Source: Prosapia bicincta
Taxonomy: Eukaryota > Arthropoda > Insecta > Hemiptera > Cercopidae
Length of the DNA: 64,000 nt
Assembly: GCA_036971475.1 (NCBI GenBank)
Contig: JBAIZL010000008.1
Coordinates: forward strand, 26,426,982-26,490,981
Direction: 5' to 3'
The translations under genes were made by a program, and so were the position numbers. Shown here in pieces: positions 12,053 through 26,726 of the stretch; position 1 is the first letter of the stretch, and every line of letters begins with the position of its first letter. Under the pieces are notes generated by a model. It was not told where the DNA came from. It searched no databases and was given only the letters and a program-made list of their open reading frames with translations.

Positions 12053-15000
12053 ATAGTTTGAGTTGCCCCCGCTACACTTCCTCTACGTTCTCTTGTACAG
12101 TACCAGCCACATAGTTTGGCGTGTAGGGGAACGGTAGTTTGAGTTGCCCCCGCTACACTTCCTCTACGTTCTCTTGTACAGTACCAGCCACATAGTTTGG
12201 CGTGTAGGGGAACGGTAGTTTGAGTTGCCCCCGCTACACTTCCTCTACGTTCTCTTGTACAGTACCAGCCACATAGTTTGGCGTGTAGGGGAACGATAGT
12301 TTGAGTTGCCCCCGCTACACTTCCTTTACGTTCTCTTGTAAAGTACCAGCCACATAGCTTGGCGTGTAGGGGAACGGTAGTTTGAGTTGCCCCCGCTACA
12401 CTTCCTCTACGTTCTCTTGTAAAGTACCAGCCACATAGTTTGGCGTGTAGGGGAACGGTAGTTTGAGTTGCCCCCGCTATACTTCCTCTACGTTCTCTTG
12501 TAAAGTACCAGCCACATAGTTTGGCGTGTAGGGGAACGGTAGTTTGAGTAGCCCCCGCTATACTTCCTCTACGTTCCCTTGTAAAGTACCAGCCACATAG
12601 TTTGGCGTGTAGGGGAACGATAGTTTAAGTTGCCCCCGCTACACTTCCTCTACGTTCTCTTGTAAAGTACCAGCCACATAGCTTGGCATCCAGGGGAACG
12701 GTAGTCTGAGTTGCCCCCGCTACACTTCCTCTACGTTCTCTTGTACAGTACGCACCACATAGCTTGGCGTGTAGGGGAACGGTAGTTTGAGTTGCCCCGC
12801 TACACTTCCTCTACGTTCTCTTGTAAAGTACCAGCCACATAGTTTGGCGTGTAGGGGAACGGTAGTTTGAGTTGCCCCCGCTACACTTCCTCTACGTTCT
12901 CTTGTACAGTACGCACCACATAGCTTGGCGTGTAGGGGAACGGTAGTTTGAGTTGCCCCCGCTACAATTCCTCTACGTTCTCTTGTACAGTACGCACCAC
13001 ATAGCTTGGCGTGTAGGGGAACGGTAGTCTGAGTTGCCCCCGCTACACTTCCTCTACGTTCTCTTGTACAGTACGCACCACATAGCTTGGCGTGTAGGGG
13101 AACGGTAGTTTGAGTTGCCCCGCTACACTTCCTCTACGTTCTCTTGTAAAGTACCAGCCACATAGTTTGGCGTGTAGGGCAACGGTAGTTTGAGTTGCCC
13201 CCGCTACACTTCCTCTACGTTCTCTTGTAAAGTACCAGCCACATAGTTTGGCGTGTAGGGGAACGGTAGTCTGAGTTGCCCCCGCTACACTTCCTCTACG
13301 TTCCCTTGTACAGTACGCACCACATAGCTTGGCGTGTAGGGGAACGGTAGTTTGAGTTGCCCCCGCTACACTTCCTCTACGTTCTCTTGTAAAGTACCAG
13401 CCACATAGTTTAGCGTGTAGGGGAACGATAGTTTGAGTTGCCCCCGCTACACTTCCTCTACGTTCTCTTGTACAGTACCAGCCACATAGTTTGGCGTGTA
13501 GGGGAACGGTAGTTTGAGTAGCCCCCGCTATACTTCCTCTACGTTCTCTTGTAAAGTACCAGCCACATAGTTTGGCGTGTAGGGGAACGGTAGTTTGAGT
13601 TGCCCCCGCTACACTTCCTCTACGTTCCCTTGCAAAGTACGCACCACATAGTTTGGTGTACAGGGGAACGGTAGTTTGAGTTGCCCCCGCTACACTTCCC
13701 CTACGTTCTCTTGTACAGTACCTGCCACATAGTTTGGCGTGTAGGGGAACGGTAGTTTGAGTTGCCCCCGCTACACTTCCTCTACGTTCTCTTGTAAAGT
13801 ATCAGCCACATAGCTTGGCGTGTAGGGGAACGGTAGTTTGAGTTGCCCCCGCTACACTTCCTCTACGTTCTCTTGTAAAGTACCAGCCACATAGTTTGGC
13901 GTGTAGGAGAACGATAGTTTGAGTTGCCCCCGCTACACTTCCTCTACGTTCTCTTGTAAAGTACCAGCCACATAGTTTGGCGTGTAGGGGAACGATAGTT
14001 TGAGTTGCCCCCGCTACACTTCCTCTACGTTCTCTTGTAAAGTACCAGCCACATAGTTTGGCGTGTAGGGGAACGATAGTTTGAGTTGCCCCCGCTACAC
14101 TTCCTCTACGTTCTCTTGTAAAGTACCAGCCACATAGTTTGGCGTGTAGGGGAACGATAGTTTGAGTTGCCCCCGCTACACTTCCTCTACGTTCTCTTGT
14201 AAAGTACCAGCCACATAGCTTGGCGTGTAAGGGAACGATAGTTTGAGTTGCCCCCGCTACACTTCCTCTACGTTCTCTTGTAAAGTACCAGCCACATAGT
14301 TTGGCGTGTAGGGGAACGGTAGTCTGAGTTGCCCCCGCTACACTTCCTCTACGTTCTCTTGTACAGTACCAGCCACATAGTTTGGCGTGTAGGGGAACGG
14401 TAGTTTGAGTTGCCCCCGCTACACTTCCCCTACGTTCTCTTGTACAGTACGCACCACATAGCTTGGCGTGTAGGGGAACGGTAGTTTGAGTTGCCCCCGC
14501 TACACTTTCTCTACGTTCTCTTGTACAGTACGCACCACATAGCTTGGCGTGTAGGGGAACGATAGTTTGAGTTGCCCCCGCTACACTTCCCCTACGTTCT
14601 CTTGTAAAGTACCAGCCACATAGTTTGGCGTGTAGGGGAACGGTAGTCTGAGTTGCCCCCGCTACACTTCCTCTACGTTCTCTTGTACAGTACCAGCCAC
14701 ATAGTTTGGCGTGTAGGGGAACGGTAGTTTGAGTTGCCCCCGCTACACTTCCCCTACGTTCTCTTGTACAGTACACACCACATAGCTTGGCGTGTAGGGG
14801 AACGGTAGTTTGAGTTGCCCCCGCTACACTTTCTCTACGTTCTCTTGTACAGTACGCACCACATAGCTTGGCGTGTAGGGGAACGGTAGTTTGAGTTGCC
14901 CCCGCTACACTTCCCCTACGTTCTCTTGTAAAGTACCAGCCACATAGTTTGGCGTGTAGGGGAACGGTAGTCAGAGTTGCCCCCGCTACACTTCCTCTAC

Positions 15001-18000
15001 GTTCTCTTGTACAGTACCAGCCACATAGTTTGGCGTGTAGGGGAACGGTAGTTTGAGTTGCCCCCGCTACACTTCCCCTACGTTCTCTTGTACAGTACGC
15101 ACCACATAGCTTGGCGTGTAGGGGAACGGTAGTTTGAGTTGCCCCCGCTACACTTTCTCTACGTTCTCTTGTACAGTACGCACCACATAGCTTGGCGTGT
15201 AGGGGAACGATAGTTTGAGTTGCCCCCGCTACACTTCCTCTACGTTCTCTTGTACAGTACGCACCACATAGTTTGGCGTGTAGGGGAACGATAGTTTGAG
15301 TTGCCCCCGCTACACTTCCTCTACGTTCTCTTGTACAGTACCAGCCACATAGTTTGGCGTGTAGGGGAACGATAGTTTGAGTTGCCCCCGCTACACTTCC
15401 TCTACGTTCTCTTGTACAGTACCAGCCACATAGTTTGGCGTGTAGGGGAACGATAGTTTGAGTTGCCCCCGCTACACTTCCTCTACGTTCTCTTGTACAG
15501 TACCAGCCACATAGTTTGGCGTGTAGGGGAACGGTAGTTTGAGTTGCCCCCGCTACACTTCCTCTACGTTCTCTTGTACAGTACCAGCCACATAGTTTGG
15601 CGTGTAGGGGAACGGTAGTTTGAGTTGCCCCCGCTACACTTCCTCTACGTTCTCTTGTACAGTATCAGCCACATAGTTTGGCGTGTAGGGGAACGATAGT
15701 TTGAGTTGCCCCCGCTACACTTCCTTTACGTTCTCTTGTAAAGTACCAGCCACATAGCTTGGCGTGTAGGGGAACGGTAGTTTGAGTTGCCCCCGCTACA
15801 CTTCCTCTACGTTCTCTTGTAAAGTACCAGCCACATAGTTTGGCGTGTAGGGGAACGGTAGTTTGAGTTGCCCCCGCTATACTTCCTCTACGTTCTCTTG
15901 TAAAGTACCAGCCACATAGTTTGGCGTGTAGGGGAACGGTAGTTTGAGTAGCCCCCGCTATACTTCCTCTACGTTCCCTTGTAAAGTACCAGCCACATAG
16001 TTTGGCGTGTAGGGGAACGATAGTTTAAGTTGCCCCCGCTACACTTCCTCTACGTTCTCTTGTAAAGTACCAGCCACATAGCTTGGCATCCAGGGGAACG
16101 GTAGTCTGAGTTGCCCCCGCTACACTTCCTCTACGTTCTCTTGTACAGTACGCACCACATAGCTTGGCGTGTAGGGGAACGGTAGTTTGAGTTGCCCCCG
16201 CTACACTTCCTCTACGTTCTCTTGTAAAGTACGCACCACATAGTTTGGCGTGTAGGGGAACGGTAGTTTGAGTTGCCCCCGCTACAATTCCTCTACGTTC
16301 TCTTGTAAAGTACCAGCCACATAGTTTGGCGTGTAGGGGAACGGTAGTTTGAGTTGCCCCTGCTACACTTCCTCTACGTTCTCTTGTAAAGTACCAGCCA
16401 CATAGTTTGGCGTGTAGGGGAACGGTAGTCAGAGTTGCCCCCGCTACACTTCCTCTACGTTCTCTTGTAAAGTACCAGCCACATAGTTTGGCGTGTAGGG
16501 GAACGGTAGTTTGAGTTGCCCCCGCTACACTTCCTCTACGTTCTCTTGTACAGTACGCACCACATAGCTTGGCGTGTAGGGGAACGGTAGTTTGAGTTGC
16601 CCCCGCTACAATTCCTCTACGTTCTCTTGTACAGTACGCACCACATAGCTTGGCGTGTAGGGGAACGGTAGTCTGAGTTGCCCCCGCTACACTTCCTCTA
16701 CGTTCTCTTGTACAGTACGCACCACATAGCTTGGCGTGTAGGGGAACGGTAGTTTGAGTTGCCCCGCTACACTTCCTCTACGTTCTCTTGTAAAGTACCA
16801 GCCACATAGTTTGGCGTGTAGGGCAACGGTAGTTTGAGTTGCCCCCGCTACACTTCCTCTACGTTCTCTTGTAAAGTACCAGCCACATAGTTTGGCGTGT
16901 AGGGGAACGGTAGTCTGAGTTGCCCCCGCTACACTTCCTCTACGTTCCCTTGTACAGTACGCACCACATAGCTTGGCGTGTAGGGGAACGGTAGTTTGAG
17001 TTGCCCCCGCTACACTTCCTCTACGTTCTCTTGTAAAGTACCAGCCACATAGTTTGGCGTGTAGGGGAACGATAGTTTGAGTTGCCCCCGCTACACTTCC
17101 TCTACGTTCTCTTGTACAGTACCAGCCACATAGTTTGGCGTGTAGGGGAACGGTAGTTTGAGTAGCCCCCGCTATACTTCCTCTACGTTCTCTTGTAAAG
17201 TACCAGCCACATAGTTTGGCGTGTAGGGGAACGGTAGTTTGAGTTGCCCCCGCTACACTTCCTCTACGTTCCCTTGCAAAGTACGCACCACATAGTTTGG
17301 TGTACAGGGGAACGGTAGTTTGAGTTGCCCCCGCTACACTTCCCCTACGTTCTCTTGTACAGTACCTGCCACATAGTTTGGCGTGTAGGGGAACGGTAGT
17401 TTGAGTTGCCCCCGCTACACTTCCTCTACGTTCTCTTGTAAAGTACCAGCCACATAGTTTGGCGTGTAGGGGAACGATAGTTTGAGTTGCCCCCGCTACA
17501 CTTCCTCTACGTTCTCTTGTAAAGTACCAGCCACATAGTTTGGCGTGTAGGGGAACGATAGTTTGAGTTGCCCCCGCTACACTTCCTCTACGTTCTCTTG
17601 TAAAGTACCAGCCACATAGTTTGGCGTGTAGGGGAACGATAGTTTGAGTTGCCCCCGCTACACTTCCTCTACGTTCTCTTGTAAAGTACCAGCCACATAG
17701 TTTGGCGTGTAGGGGAACGATAGTTTGAGTTGCCCCCGCTACACTTCCTCTACGTTCTCTTGTAAAGTACCAGCCACATAGCTTGGCGTGTAGGGGAACG
17801 ATAGTTTGAGTTGCCCCCGCTACACTTCCTCTACGTTCTCTTGTAAAGTACCAGCCACATAGTTTGGCGTGTAGGGGAACGGTAGTCTGAGTTGCCCCCG
17901 CTACACTTCCTCTACGTTCTCTTGTACAGTACCAGCCACATAGTTTGGCGTGTAGGGGAACGGTAGTTTGAGTTGCCCCCGCTACACTTCCCCTACGTTC

Positions 18001-21000
18001 TCTTGTACAGTACGCACCACATAGCTTGGCGTGTAGGGGAACGGTAGTTTGAGTTGCCCCCGCTACACTTTCTCTACGTTCTCTTGTACAGTACGCACCA
18101 CATAGCTTGGCGTGTAGGGGAACGATAGTTTGAGTTGCCCCCGCTACACTTCCCCTACGTTCTCTTGTAAAGTACCAGCCACATAGTTTGGCGTGTAGGG
18201 GAACGGTAGTCTGAGTTGCCCCCGCTACACTTCCTCTACGTTCTCTTGTACAGTACCAGCCACATAGTTTGGCGTGTAGGGGAACGGTAGTTTGAGTTGC
18301 CCCCGCTACACTTCCCCTACGTTCTCTTGTACAGTACGCACCACATAGCTTGGCGTGTAGGGGAACGATAGTTTGAGTTGCCCCCGCTACACTTCCTCTA
18401 CGTTCTCTTGTACAGTACCAGCCACATAGTTTGGCGTGTAGGGGAACGGTAGTTTGAGTTGCCCCCGCTACACTTCCTCTACGTTCTCTTGTACAGTACC
18501 AGCCACATAGTTTGGCGTGTAGGGGAACGGTAGTTTGAGTTGCCCCCGCTACACTTCCTCTACGTTCTCTTGTACAGTACCAGCCACATAGTTTGGCGTG
18601 TAGGGGAACGATAGTTTGAGTTGCCCCCGCTACACTTCCTTTACGTTCTCTTGTAAAGTACCAGCCACATAGCTTGGCGTGTAGGGGAACGGTAGTTTGA
18701 GTTGCCCCCGCTACACTTCCTCTACGTTCTCTTGTAAAGTACCAGCCACATAGTTTGGCGTGTAGGGGAACGGTAGTTTGAGTTGCCCCCGCTATACTTC
18801 CTCTACGTTCTCTTGTAAAGTACCAGCCACATAGTTTGGCGTGTAGGGGAACGGTAGTTTGAGTAGCCCCCGCTATACTTCCTCTACGTTCCCTTGTAAA
18901 GTACCAGCCACATAGTTTGGCGTGTAGGGGAACGATAGTTTAAGTTGCCCCCGCTACACTTCCTCTACGTTCTCTTGTAAAGTACCAGCCACATAGCTTG
19001 GCATCCAGGGGAACGGTAGTCTGAGTTGCCCCCGCTACACTTCCTCTACGTTCTCTTGTACAGTACGCACCACATAGCTTGGCGTGTAGGGGAACGGTAG
19101 TTTGAGTTGCCCCGCTACACTTCCTCTACGTTCTCTTGTAAAGTACCAGCCACATAGTTTGGCGTGTAGGGGAACGGTAGTTTGAGTTGCCCCCGCTACA
19201 CTTCCTCTACGTTCTCTTGTACAGTACGCACCACATAGCTTGGCGTGTAGGGGAACGGTAGTTTGAGTTGCCCCCGCTACAATTCCTCTACGTTCTCTTG
19301 TACAGTACGCACCACATAGCTTGGCGTGTAGGGGAACGGTAGTCTGAGTTGCCCCCGCTACACTTCCTCTACGTTCTCTTGTACAGTACGCACCACATAG
19401 CTTGGCGTGTAGGGGAACGGTAGTTTGAGTTGCCCCGCTACACTTCCTCTACGTTCTCTTGTAAAGTACCAGCCACATAGTTTGGCGTGTAGGGCAACGG
19501 TAGTTTGAGTTGCCCCCGCTACACTTCCTCTACGTTCTCTTGTAAAGTACCAGCCACATAGTTTGGCGTGTAGGGGAACGGTAGTCTGAGTTGCCCCCGC
19601 TACACTTCCTCTACGTTCCCTTGTACAGTACGCACCACATAGCTTGGCGTGTAGGGGAACGGTAGTTTGAGTTGCCCCCGCTACACTTCCTCTACGTTCT
19701 CTTGTAAAGTACCAGCCACATAGTTTGGCGTGTAGGGGAACGATAGTTTGAGTTGCCCCCGCTACACTTCCTCTACGTTCTCTTGTACAGTACCAGCCAC
19801 ATAGTTTGGCGTGTAGGGGAACGGTAGTTTGAGTAGCCCCCGCTATACTTCCTCTACGTTCTCTTGTAAAGTACCAGCCACATAGTTTGGCGTGTAGGGT
19901 AACGGTAGTTTGAGTTGCCCCCGCTACACTTCCTCTACGTTCCCTTGCAAAGTACGCACCACATAGTTTGGTGTACAGGGGAACGGTAGTTTGAGTTGCC
20001 CCCGCTACACTTCCCCTACGTTCTCTTGTACAGTACCTGCCACATAGTTTGGCGTGTAGGGGAACGGTAGTTTGAGTTGCCCCCGCTACACTTCCTCTAC
20101 GTTCTCTTGTAAAGTATCAGCCACATAGCTTGGCGTGTAGGGGAACGGTAGTTTGAGTTGCCCCCGCTACACTTCCTCTACGTTCTCTTGTAAAGTACCA
20201 GCCACATAGTTTGGCGTGTAGGGGAACGATAGTTTGAGTTGCCCCCGCTACACTTCCTCTACGTTCTCTTGTAAAGTACCAGCCACATAGTTTGGCGTGT
20301 AGGGGAACGATAGTTTGAGTTGCCCCCGCTACACTTCCTCTACGTTCTCTTGTAAAGTACCAGCCACATAGTTTGGCGTGTAGGGGAACGATAGTTTGAG
20401 TTGCCCCCGCTACACTTCCTCTACGTTCTCTTGTAAAGTACCAGCCACATAGTTTGGCGTGTAGGGGAACGATAGTTTGAGTTGCCCCCGCTACACTTCC
20501 TCTACGTTCTCTTGTAAAGTACCAGCCACATAGCTTGGCGTGTAGGGGAACGATAGTTTGAGTTGCCCCCGCTACACTTCCTCTACGTTCTCTTGTAAAG
20601 TACCAGCCACATAGTTTGGCGTGTAGGGGAACGGTAGTCTGAGTTGCCCCCGCTACACTTCCTCTACGTTCTCTTGTACAGTACCAGCCACATAGTTTGG
20701 CGTGTAGGGGAACGGTAGTTTGAGTTGCCCCCGCTACACTTCCCCTACGTTCTCTTGTACAGTACGCACCACATAGCTTGGCGTGTAGGGGAACGGTAGT
20801 TTGAGTTGCCCCCGCTACACTTTCTCTACGTTCTCTTGTACAGTACGCACCACATAGCTTGGCGTGTAGGGGAACGATAGTTTGAGTTGCCCCCGCTACA
20901 CTTCCCCTACGTTCTCTTGTAAAGTACCAGCCACATAGTTTGGCGTGTAGGGGAACGGTAGTCTGAGTTGCCCCCGCTACACTTCCTCTACGTTCTCTTG

Positions 21001-24000
21001 TACAGTACCAGCCACATAGTTTGGCGTGTAGGGGAACGGTAGTTTGAGTTGCCCCCGCTACACTTCCCCTACGTTCTCTTGTACAGTACGCACCACATAG
21101 CTTGGCGTGTAGGGGAACGGTAGTTTGAGTTGCCCCCGCTACACTTTCTCTACGTTCTCTTGTACAGTACGCACCACATAGCTTGGCGTGTAGGGGAACG
21201 GTAGTTTGAGTTGCCCCCGCTACACTTCCCCTACGTTCTCTTGTAAAGTACCAGCCACATAGTTTGGCGTGTAGGGGAACGGTAGTCTGAGTTGCCCCCG
21301 CTACACTTCCTCTACGTTCTCTTGTACAGTACCAGCCACATAGTTTGGCGTGTAGGGGAACGGTAGTTTGAGTTGCCCCCGCTACACTTCCCCTACGTTC
21401 TCTTGTACAGTACGCACCACATAGCTTGGCGTGTAGGGGAACGGTAGTTTGAGTTGCCCCCGCTACACTTTCTCTACGTTCTCTTGTACAGTACGCACCA
21501 CATAGTTTGGCGTGTAGGGGAACGATAGTTTGAGTTGCCCCCGCTACACTTCCTCTACGTTCTCTTGTACAGTACGCACCACATAGTTTGGCGTGTAGGG
21601 GAACGGTAGTTTGAGTTGCCCCCGCTACACTTCCTCTACGTTCTCTTGTACAGTACGCACCACATAGTTTGGCGTGTAGGGGAACGGTAGTCTGAGTTGC
21701 CCCCGCTACACTTCCTCTACGTTCTCTTGTACAGTACCAGCCACATAGCTTGGCGTGTAGGTGAACGGTAGTCTGAGTTGCCCCCGCTACACTTCCTCTA
21801 CGATCTCTTGTACAGTACGCACCACATAGTTTGGCGTGTAGGGGAACGATAGTTTGAGTTGCCCCCGCTACACTTCCTCTACGTTCTCTTGTAAAGTACC
21901 AGCCACATAGCTTGGCGTGTAGGGGAACGGTAGTCTGAGTTGCCCCCGCTACACTTCCAATACGTTCTCTTGTACAGTACGCACCACATAGTTTGGCGTG
22001 TAGGGGAACGATAGTTTGAGTTGCCCCCGCTACACTTCCTCTACGTTCTCTTGTAAAGTACCAGCCACATAGCTTGGCGTGTAGGGGAACGGTAGTTTGA
22101 GTTGCCCCCGCTACACTTCCTCTAGGTTCTCTTGTACAGTACGCACCACATAGTTTGGCGTGTAGGGGAACGATAGTTTGAGTTGCCCCCACTACACTTC
22201 CTCTACGTTCTCTTGTAAAGTACCAGCCACATAGTTTGGCGTGTAGGGGAACGGTAGTTTGAGTTGCCCCCACTACACTTCCTCTACGTTCTCTTGTAAA
22301 GTACCAGCCACATAGTTTGGCGTGTAGGGGAACGATAGTTTGAGTTGCCCCCACTACACTTCCTCTACGTTCTCTTGTAAAGTACCAGCCACATAGCTTG
22401 GCGTGTAGGGGAACGGTAGTTTGAGTTGCCCCCACTACACTTCCTCTACGTTCTCTTGTAAAGTACCAGCCACATAGCTTGGCGTGTAGGGGAACGGTAG
22501 TTTGAGTTGCCCCCACTACACTTCCTCTACGTTCTCTTGTAAAGTACCAGCCACATAGCTTGGCGTGTAGGGGAACGATAGTTTGAGTTGCCCCCACTAC
22601 ACTTCCTCTACGTTCTCTTGTAAAGTACCAGCCACATAGTTTGGCGTGTAGGGGAACGGTAGTTTGAGTTGCCCCCACTACACTTCCTCTACGTTCTCTT
22701 GTAAAGTACCAGCCACATAGTTTGGCGTGTAGGGGAACGATAGTTTGAGTTGCCCCCACTACACTACCTCTACGTTCTCTTGTACAGTACCAGCCACATA
22801 GTTTGGCGTGTAGGGGAACGATAGTTTGAGTTGCCCCCACTACACTTCCTCTACGTTCTCTTGTAAAGTACCAGCCACATAGCTTGGCGTGTAGGGGAAC
22901 GGTAGTTTGAGTTGCCCCCGCTACACTTCCTCTACGTCCTCTTGTACAGTACGCACCACATAGTTTGGCGTGTAGGGGAACGATAGTTTGAGTTGCCCCC
23001 GCTACACTTCCTCTACGTTCTCTTGTAAAGTACCAGCCACACAGTTTGGCGTGTAGGGGAACGGTAGTTTGAGTTGCCCCCGCTACACTTCCTCTACGTT
23101 CTCTTGTAAAGTACCAGCCACATAGTTTGGCGTGTAGGGGAACGATAGTTTGAGTTGCCCCCGCTACACTTCCTCTACGTTCTCTTGTAAAGTACCAGCC
23201 ACATAGTTTGGCGTGTAGAGGAACGATAGTTTGAGTTGCCCCCGCTACACTTCCTCTACGTTCTCTTGTAAAGTACCAGCCACATAGCTTGGCGTGTAGG
23301 GGAACGGTAGTCTGAGTTGCCCCCGCTACACTTCCAATACGTTCTCTTGTACAGTACGCACCACATAGTTTGGCGTGTAGGGGAACGATAGTTTGAGTTG
23401 CCCCCGCTACACTTCCTCTACGTTCTCTTGTAAAGTACCAGCCACATAGCTTGGCGTGTAGGGGAACGGTAGTCTGAGTTGCCCCCGCTACACTTCCAAT
23501 ACGTTCTCTTGTACAGTACGCACCACATAGTTTGGCGTGTAGGGGAACGATAGTCTGAGTTGCCCCCGCTACACTTCCTCTACGTTCTCTTGTAAAGTAC
23601 CAGCCACATAGCTTGGCGTGTAGGGGAACGGTAGTCTGAGTTGCCCCCGCTACACTTCCCCTACGTTCTCTTGTACAGTACGCACCACATAGTTTGGCGT
23701 GTAGGGGAACGATAGTTTGAGTTGCCCCCGCTACACTTCCTCTACGTTCTCTTGTACAGTACGCACCACATAGTTTGGCGTGTAGGGGAACGATAGTTTG
23801 AGTTGCCCCCGCTACACTTCCTCTACGTTCTCTTGTAAAGTACCAGCCACATAGTCTGGCGTGTAGGGGAACGATAGTTTGAGTTGCCCCCGCTATACTT
23901 CCTCTACGTTCTCTTGTACAGTACGCACCACATAGTTTGGCGTGTAGGGGAACGATAGTTTGAGTTGCCCCCGCTACACTTCCTCTACGTTCTCTTGTAC

Positions 24001-24440
24001 AGTACGCACCACATAGTTTGGCGTGTAGGGGAAGGATAGTTTGAGTTGCCCCCGCTATACTTCCTCTACGTTCTCTTGTACAGTACGCACCACATAGCTT
24101 GGCGTGTAGGGGAACGATAGTTTGAGTTGCCCCCGCTATACTTCCTCTACGTTCTCTTGTACAGTACGCACCACATAGCTTGGCGTGTAGGGGAACGATA
24201 GTTTGAGTTGCCCCCGCTACACTTCCTCTACGTTCTCTTGTACAGTACGCACCACATAGTTTGGCGTTTAGGGGAACGATAGTTTGAGTTGCCCCCGCTA
24301 TACTTCCTCTACGTTCTCTTGTAAAGTACCAGCCACATAGTTTGGCGTGTAGGGCAACAGTAGTCCGAGTTACTCCCACTACACTTCCCCTACGTTCTCT
24401 TGTACAGTACGCACCACATAGCTTGGCGTGTAGGGGAACG
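12053..24440. repeat. Satellite supra-repeat, copy 2 (12.4 kb)
   Basis: This is the second tandem copy of the segment at 473-12,052, about 810 bp (ten monomers) longer. Seven of the extra monomers lie between markers at 13,802 and 14,776. Shared rare variants such as GGCATCCAGG (12,685, 16,085, 19,000), the TGA-creating GTATCAGCC (13,799, 15,662, 20,114) and the 80-bp monomers (about 12,795, 13,118, 16,762, 19,110, 19,433) confirm the homology. An assembly duplication cannot be excluded from sequence alone, although the whole-monomer differences argue for real divergence. Confidence 0.9.
20117..24379. repeat. Conserved 4.26-kb satellite block, copy 2
   Basis: This is the partner of 7,729-11,991 at an offset of 12,388 bp, with the same length and the same order of monomer variants. 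Its right part, from about 22,180 to 24,379, is also present a third time at 44,785-47,457 with additional changes. Near-identity over more than 4 kb in a fast-evolving satellite points to a recent duplication or ongoing homogenisation. It shows the same TGA and GTG limits on the minus-strand frame and is not a gene. Confidence 0.88.
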
Positions 24441-26726
24441 GTAGTTTGAGTTGCCCCCGCTATACTTCCTCTACGTTCTCTTGTAAAGTACCAGCCACAT
24501 AGTTTGGCGTGTAGGGGAAAGGTAGTCTGAGTTGCCCCCGCTATACTTCCTCTACGTTCTCATGTAAAGTACCAGCCACATAGTTTGGCGTGTAGGGGAA
24601 CGGCAGTTTGCGTTGCCCCCGCTACACTTAACCTACGTTCTCTTGTAAAGTACCAGCCACATAGTTTGGCGTGTAGGGCAACAGTAGTCCGAGTTACTCC
24701 CACTACACTTCCCCTACGTTCTCTTGTACAGTACGCACCACGTAGCTTGGCGTGTAGGGGAACGGTAGTCTGAGTTGCCCCCGCTACACTTCCCCTACGT
24801 TCTCTTGTAAAGTACCAGCCACATAGTTTGGCGTGTAGGGGAACGGTAGTTTGAGTTGCCCCCGCTACACTTCCCCTACGTTCTCTTGTAAAGTACCAGC
24901 CACATAGTTTGCCGTGTAGGGGAACGGTAGTTTAGTTGTCCCCGCTACACTTCCCCTACGTTCTCTTGTAAAGTACCAGCCACATAGTTTGGCGTGTAGG
25001 GCAACAGTAGTCCGAGTTACTCCCACTACACTTCCCCTACGTTCTCTTGTACAGTAAGCACCACATAGCTTGGCGTGTAGGGGAACGATAGTTTGAGTTG
25101 CCCCCGCTACACTTCCTCTACGTTCTCTTGTAAAGTACCAGCCACATAGTTTGGCGTGTAGGGGAACGGTAGTTTGAGTTGCCCCCGCTACACTTCCTCT
25201 ACGTTCTCTTGTACAGTACCAGCCACATAGCTTGGCGTGTAGGGGAACGGTAGTTTGAGTTGCCCCCGCTATACTTCCTCTACGTTCTCTTGTAAAGTAC
25301 CAGCCACATAGTTTGGCGTGTAGGGGAACGGTAGTCTGAGTTGCCCCCGCTACACTTCCCCTACGTTCTCTTGTAAAGTACCAGCCACATAGTTTGGCGT
25401 GTAGGGGAAAGGTAGTCTGAGTTGCCCCCGCTACACTTCCCCTACGTTCTCTTGTAAAGTACCAGCCACATAGTTTGGCGTGTAGGGGAAAGGTAGTCTG
25501 AGTTGCCCCCGCTACACTTCCCCTACGTTCTCTTGTAAAGTACCAGCCACATAGTTTGGCGTGTAGGGGAAAGGTAGTCTGAGTTGCCCCCGCTACACTT
25601 CCCCTACGTTCTCTTGTAAAGTACCAGCCACATAGTTTGGCGTGTAGGGGAACGGTAGTCTGAGTTGCCCCCGCTACACTTCCCCTACGTTCTCTTGTAA
25701 AGTAACAGCCACATAGTTTGGCGTGTAGGGGAACGGTAGTTTGAGTTGCCCCCGCTATACTTCCTCTACGTTCTCTTGTACAGTACCAGCCACATAGCTT
25801 GGCGTGTAGGGCAACAGTAGTCCGAGTTGCCCCCGCTACACTTCCCCTACGTTCTCTTGTACAGTACGCACCACATAGTTTGGCGTGTAGGGGAACGGTA
25901 ATCCAAGTTGGCCCCACTACACTTTCCCTACATTCCCTTGTACAGTACGCACCACATAGCTTGGCGTGTAGGGGAACGATAGCTTGAGTTGCCCCCGCTA
26001 CACTTTCTCTACGTTCTCTTGTACAGTACGCACCACATAGTTTGGCGTGTAGGGGAACGGTAATCCAAGTTGGCCCCACTACACTTTCCCTACATTCCCT
26101 TGTACAGTACGCACCACATAGCTTGGCGTGTAGGGGAACGATAGTTTGAGTTGCCCCCACTACACTTTCCCTACATTCCCTTGTACAGTACGCACCACAT
26201 AGCTTGGCGTGTAGGGGAACGGTAGTTTGAGTTGCCCCCACTACACTTTCCCTACGTTCTCTTGTAAAGTACCAGCCACATAGCTTGCCGTGTAGGAGAA
26301 CGGTAGTTTGAGTTGCCCATACTACACTTCCCCTACGTTCTCTTGTACAGTACCAGCCACATAGCTTGGCGTGTAGGAGAACGGTAGTTTGAGTTGCCCA
26401 TACTACACTTCCCCTACGTTCTCTTGTACAGTACGCACCACATAGCTTGCCGTGTAGGGGAACGGTAGTTTGAGTTGCCCATACTACACTTCCCCTACGT
26501 TCTCTTGTACAGTACCAGCCACATAGCTTGGCGTGTAGGAGAACGGTAGTTTGAGTTGCCCATACTACACTTCCCCTACGTTCTCTTGTACAGTACCAGC
26601 CACATAGCTTGGCGTGTAGGAGAACGGTAGTTTGAGTTGCCCCCGCTACACTTCCTCTACGTTCTCTTGTAAAGTACCAGCCACATAGCTTGGCGTGTAG
26701 GGGAACGGTAGTTTGAGTTGCCCCTG

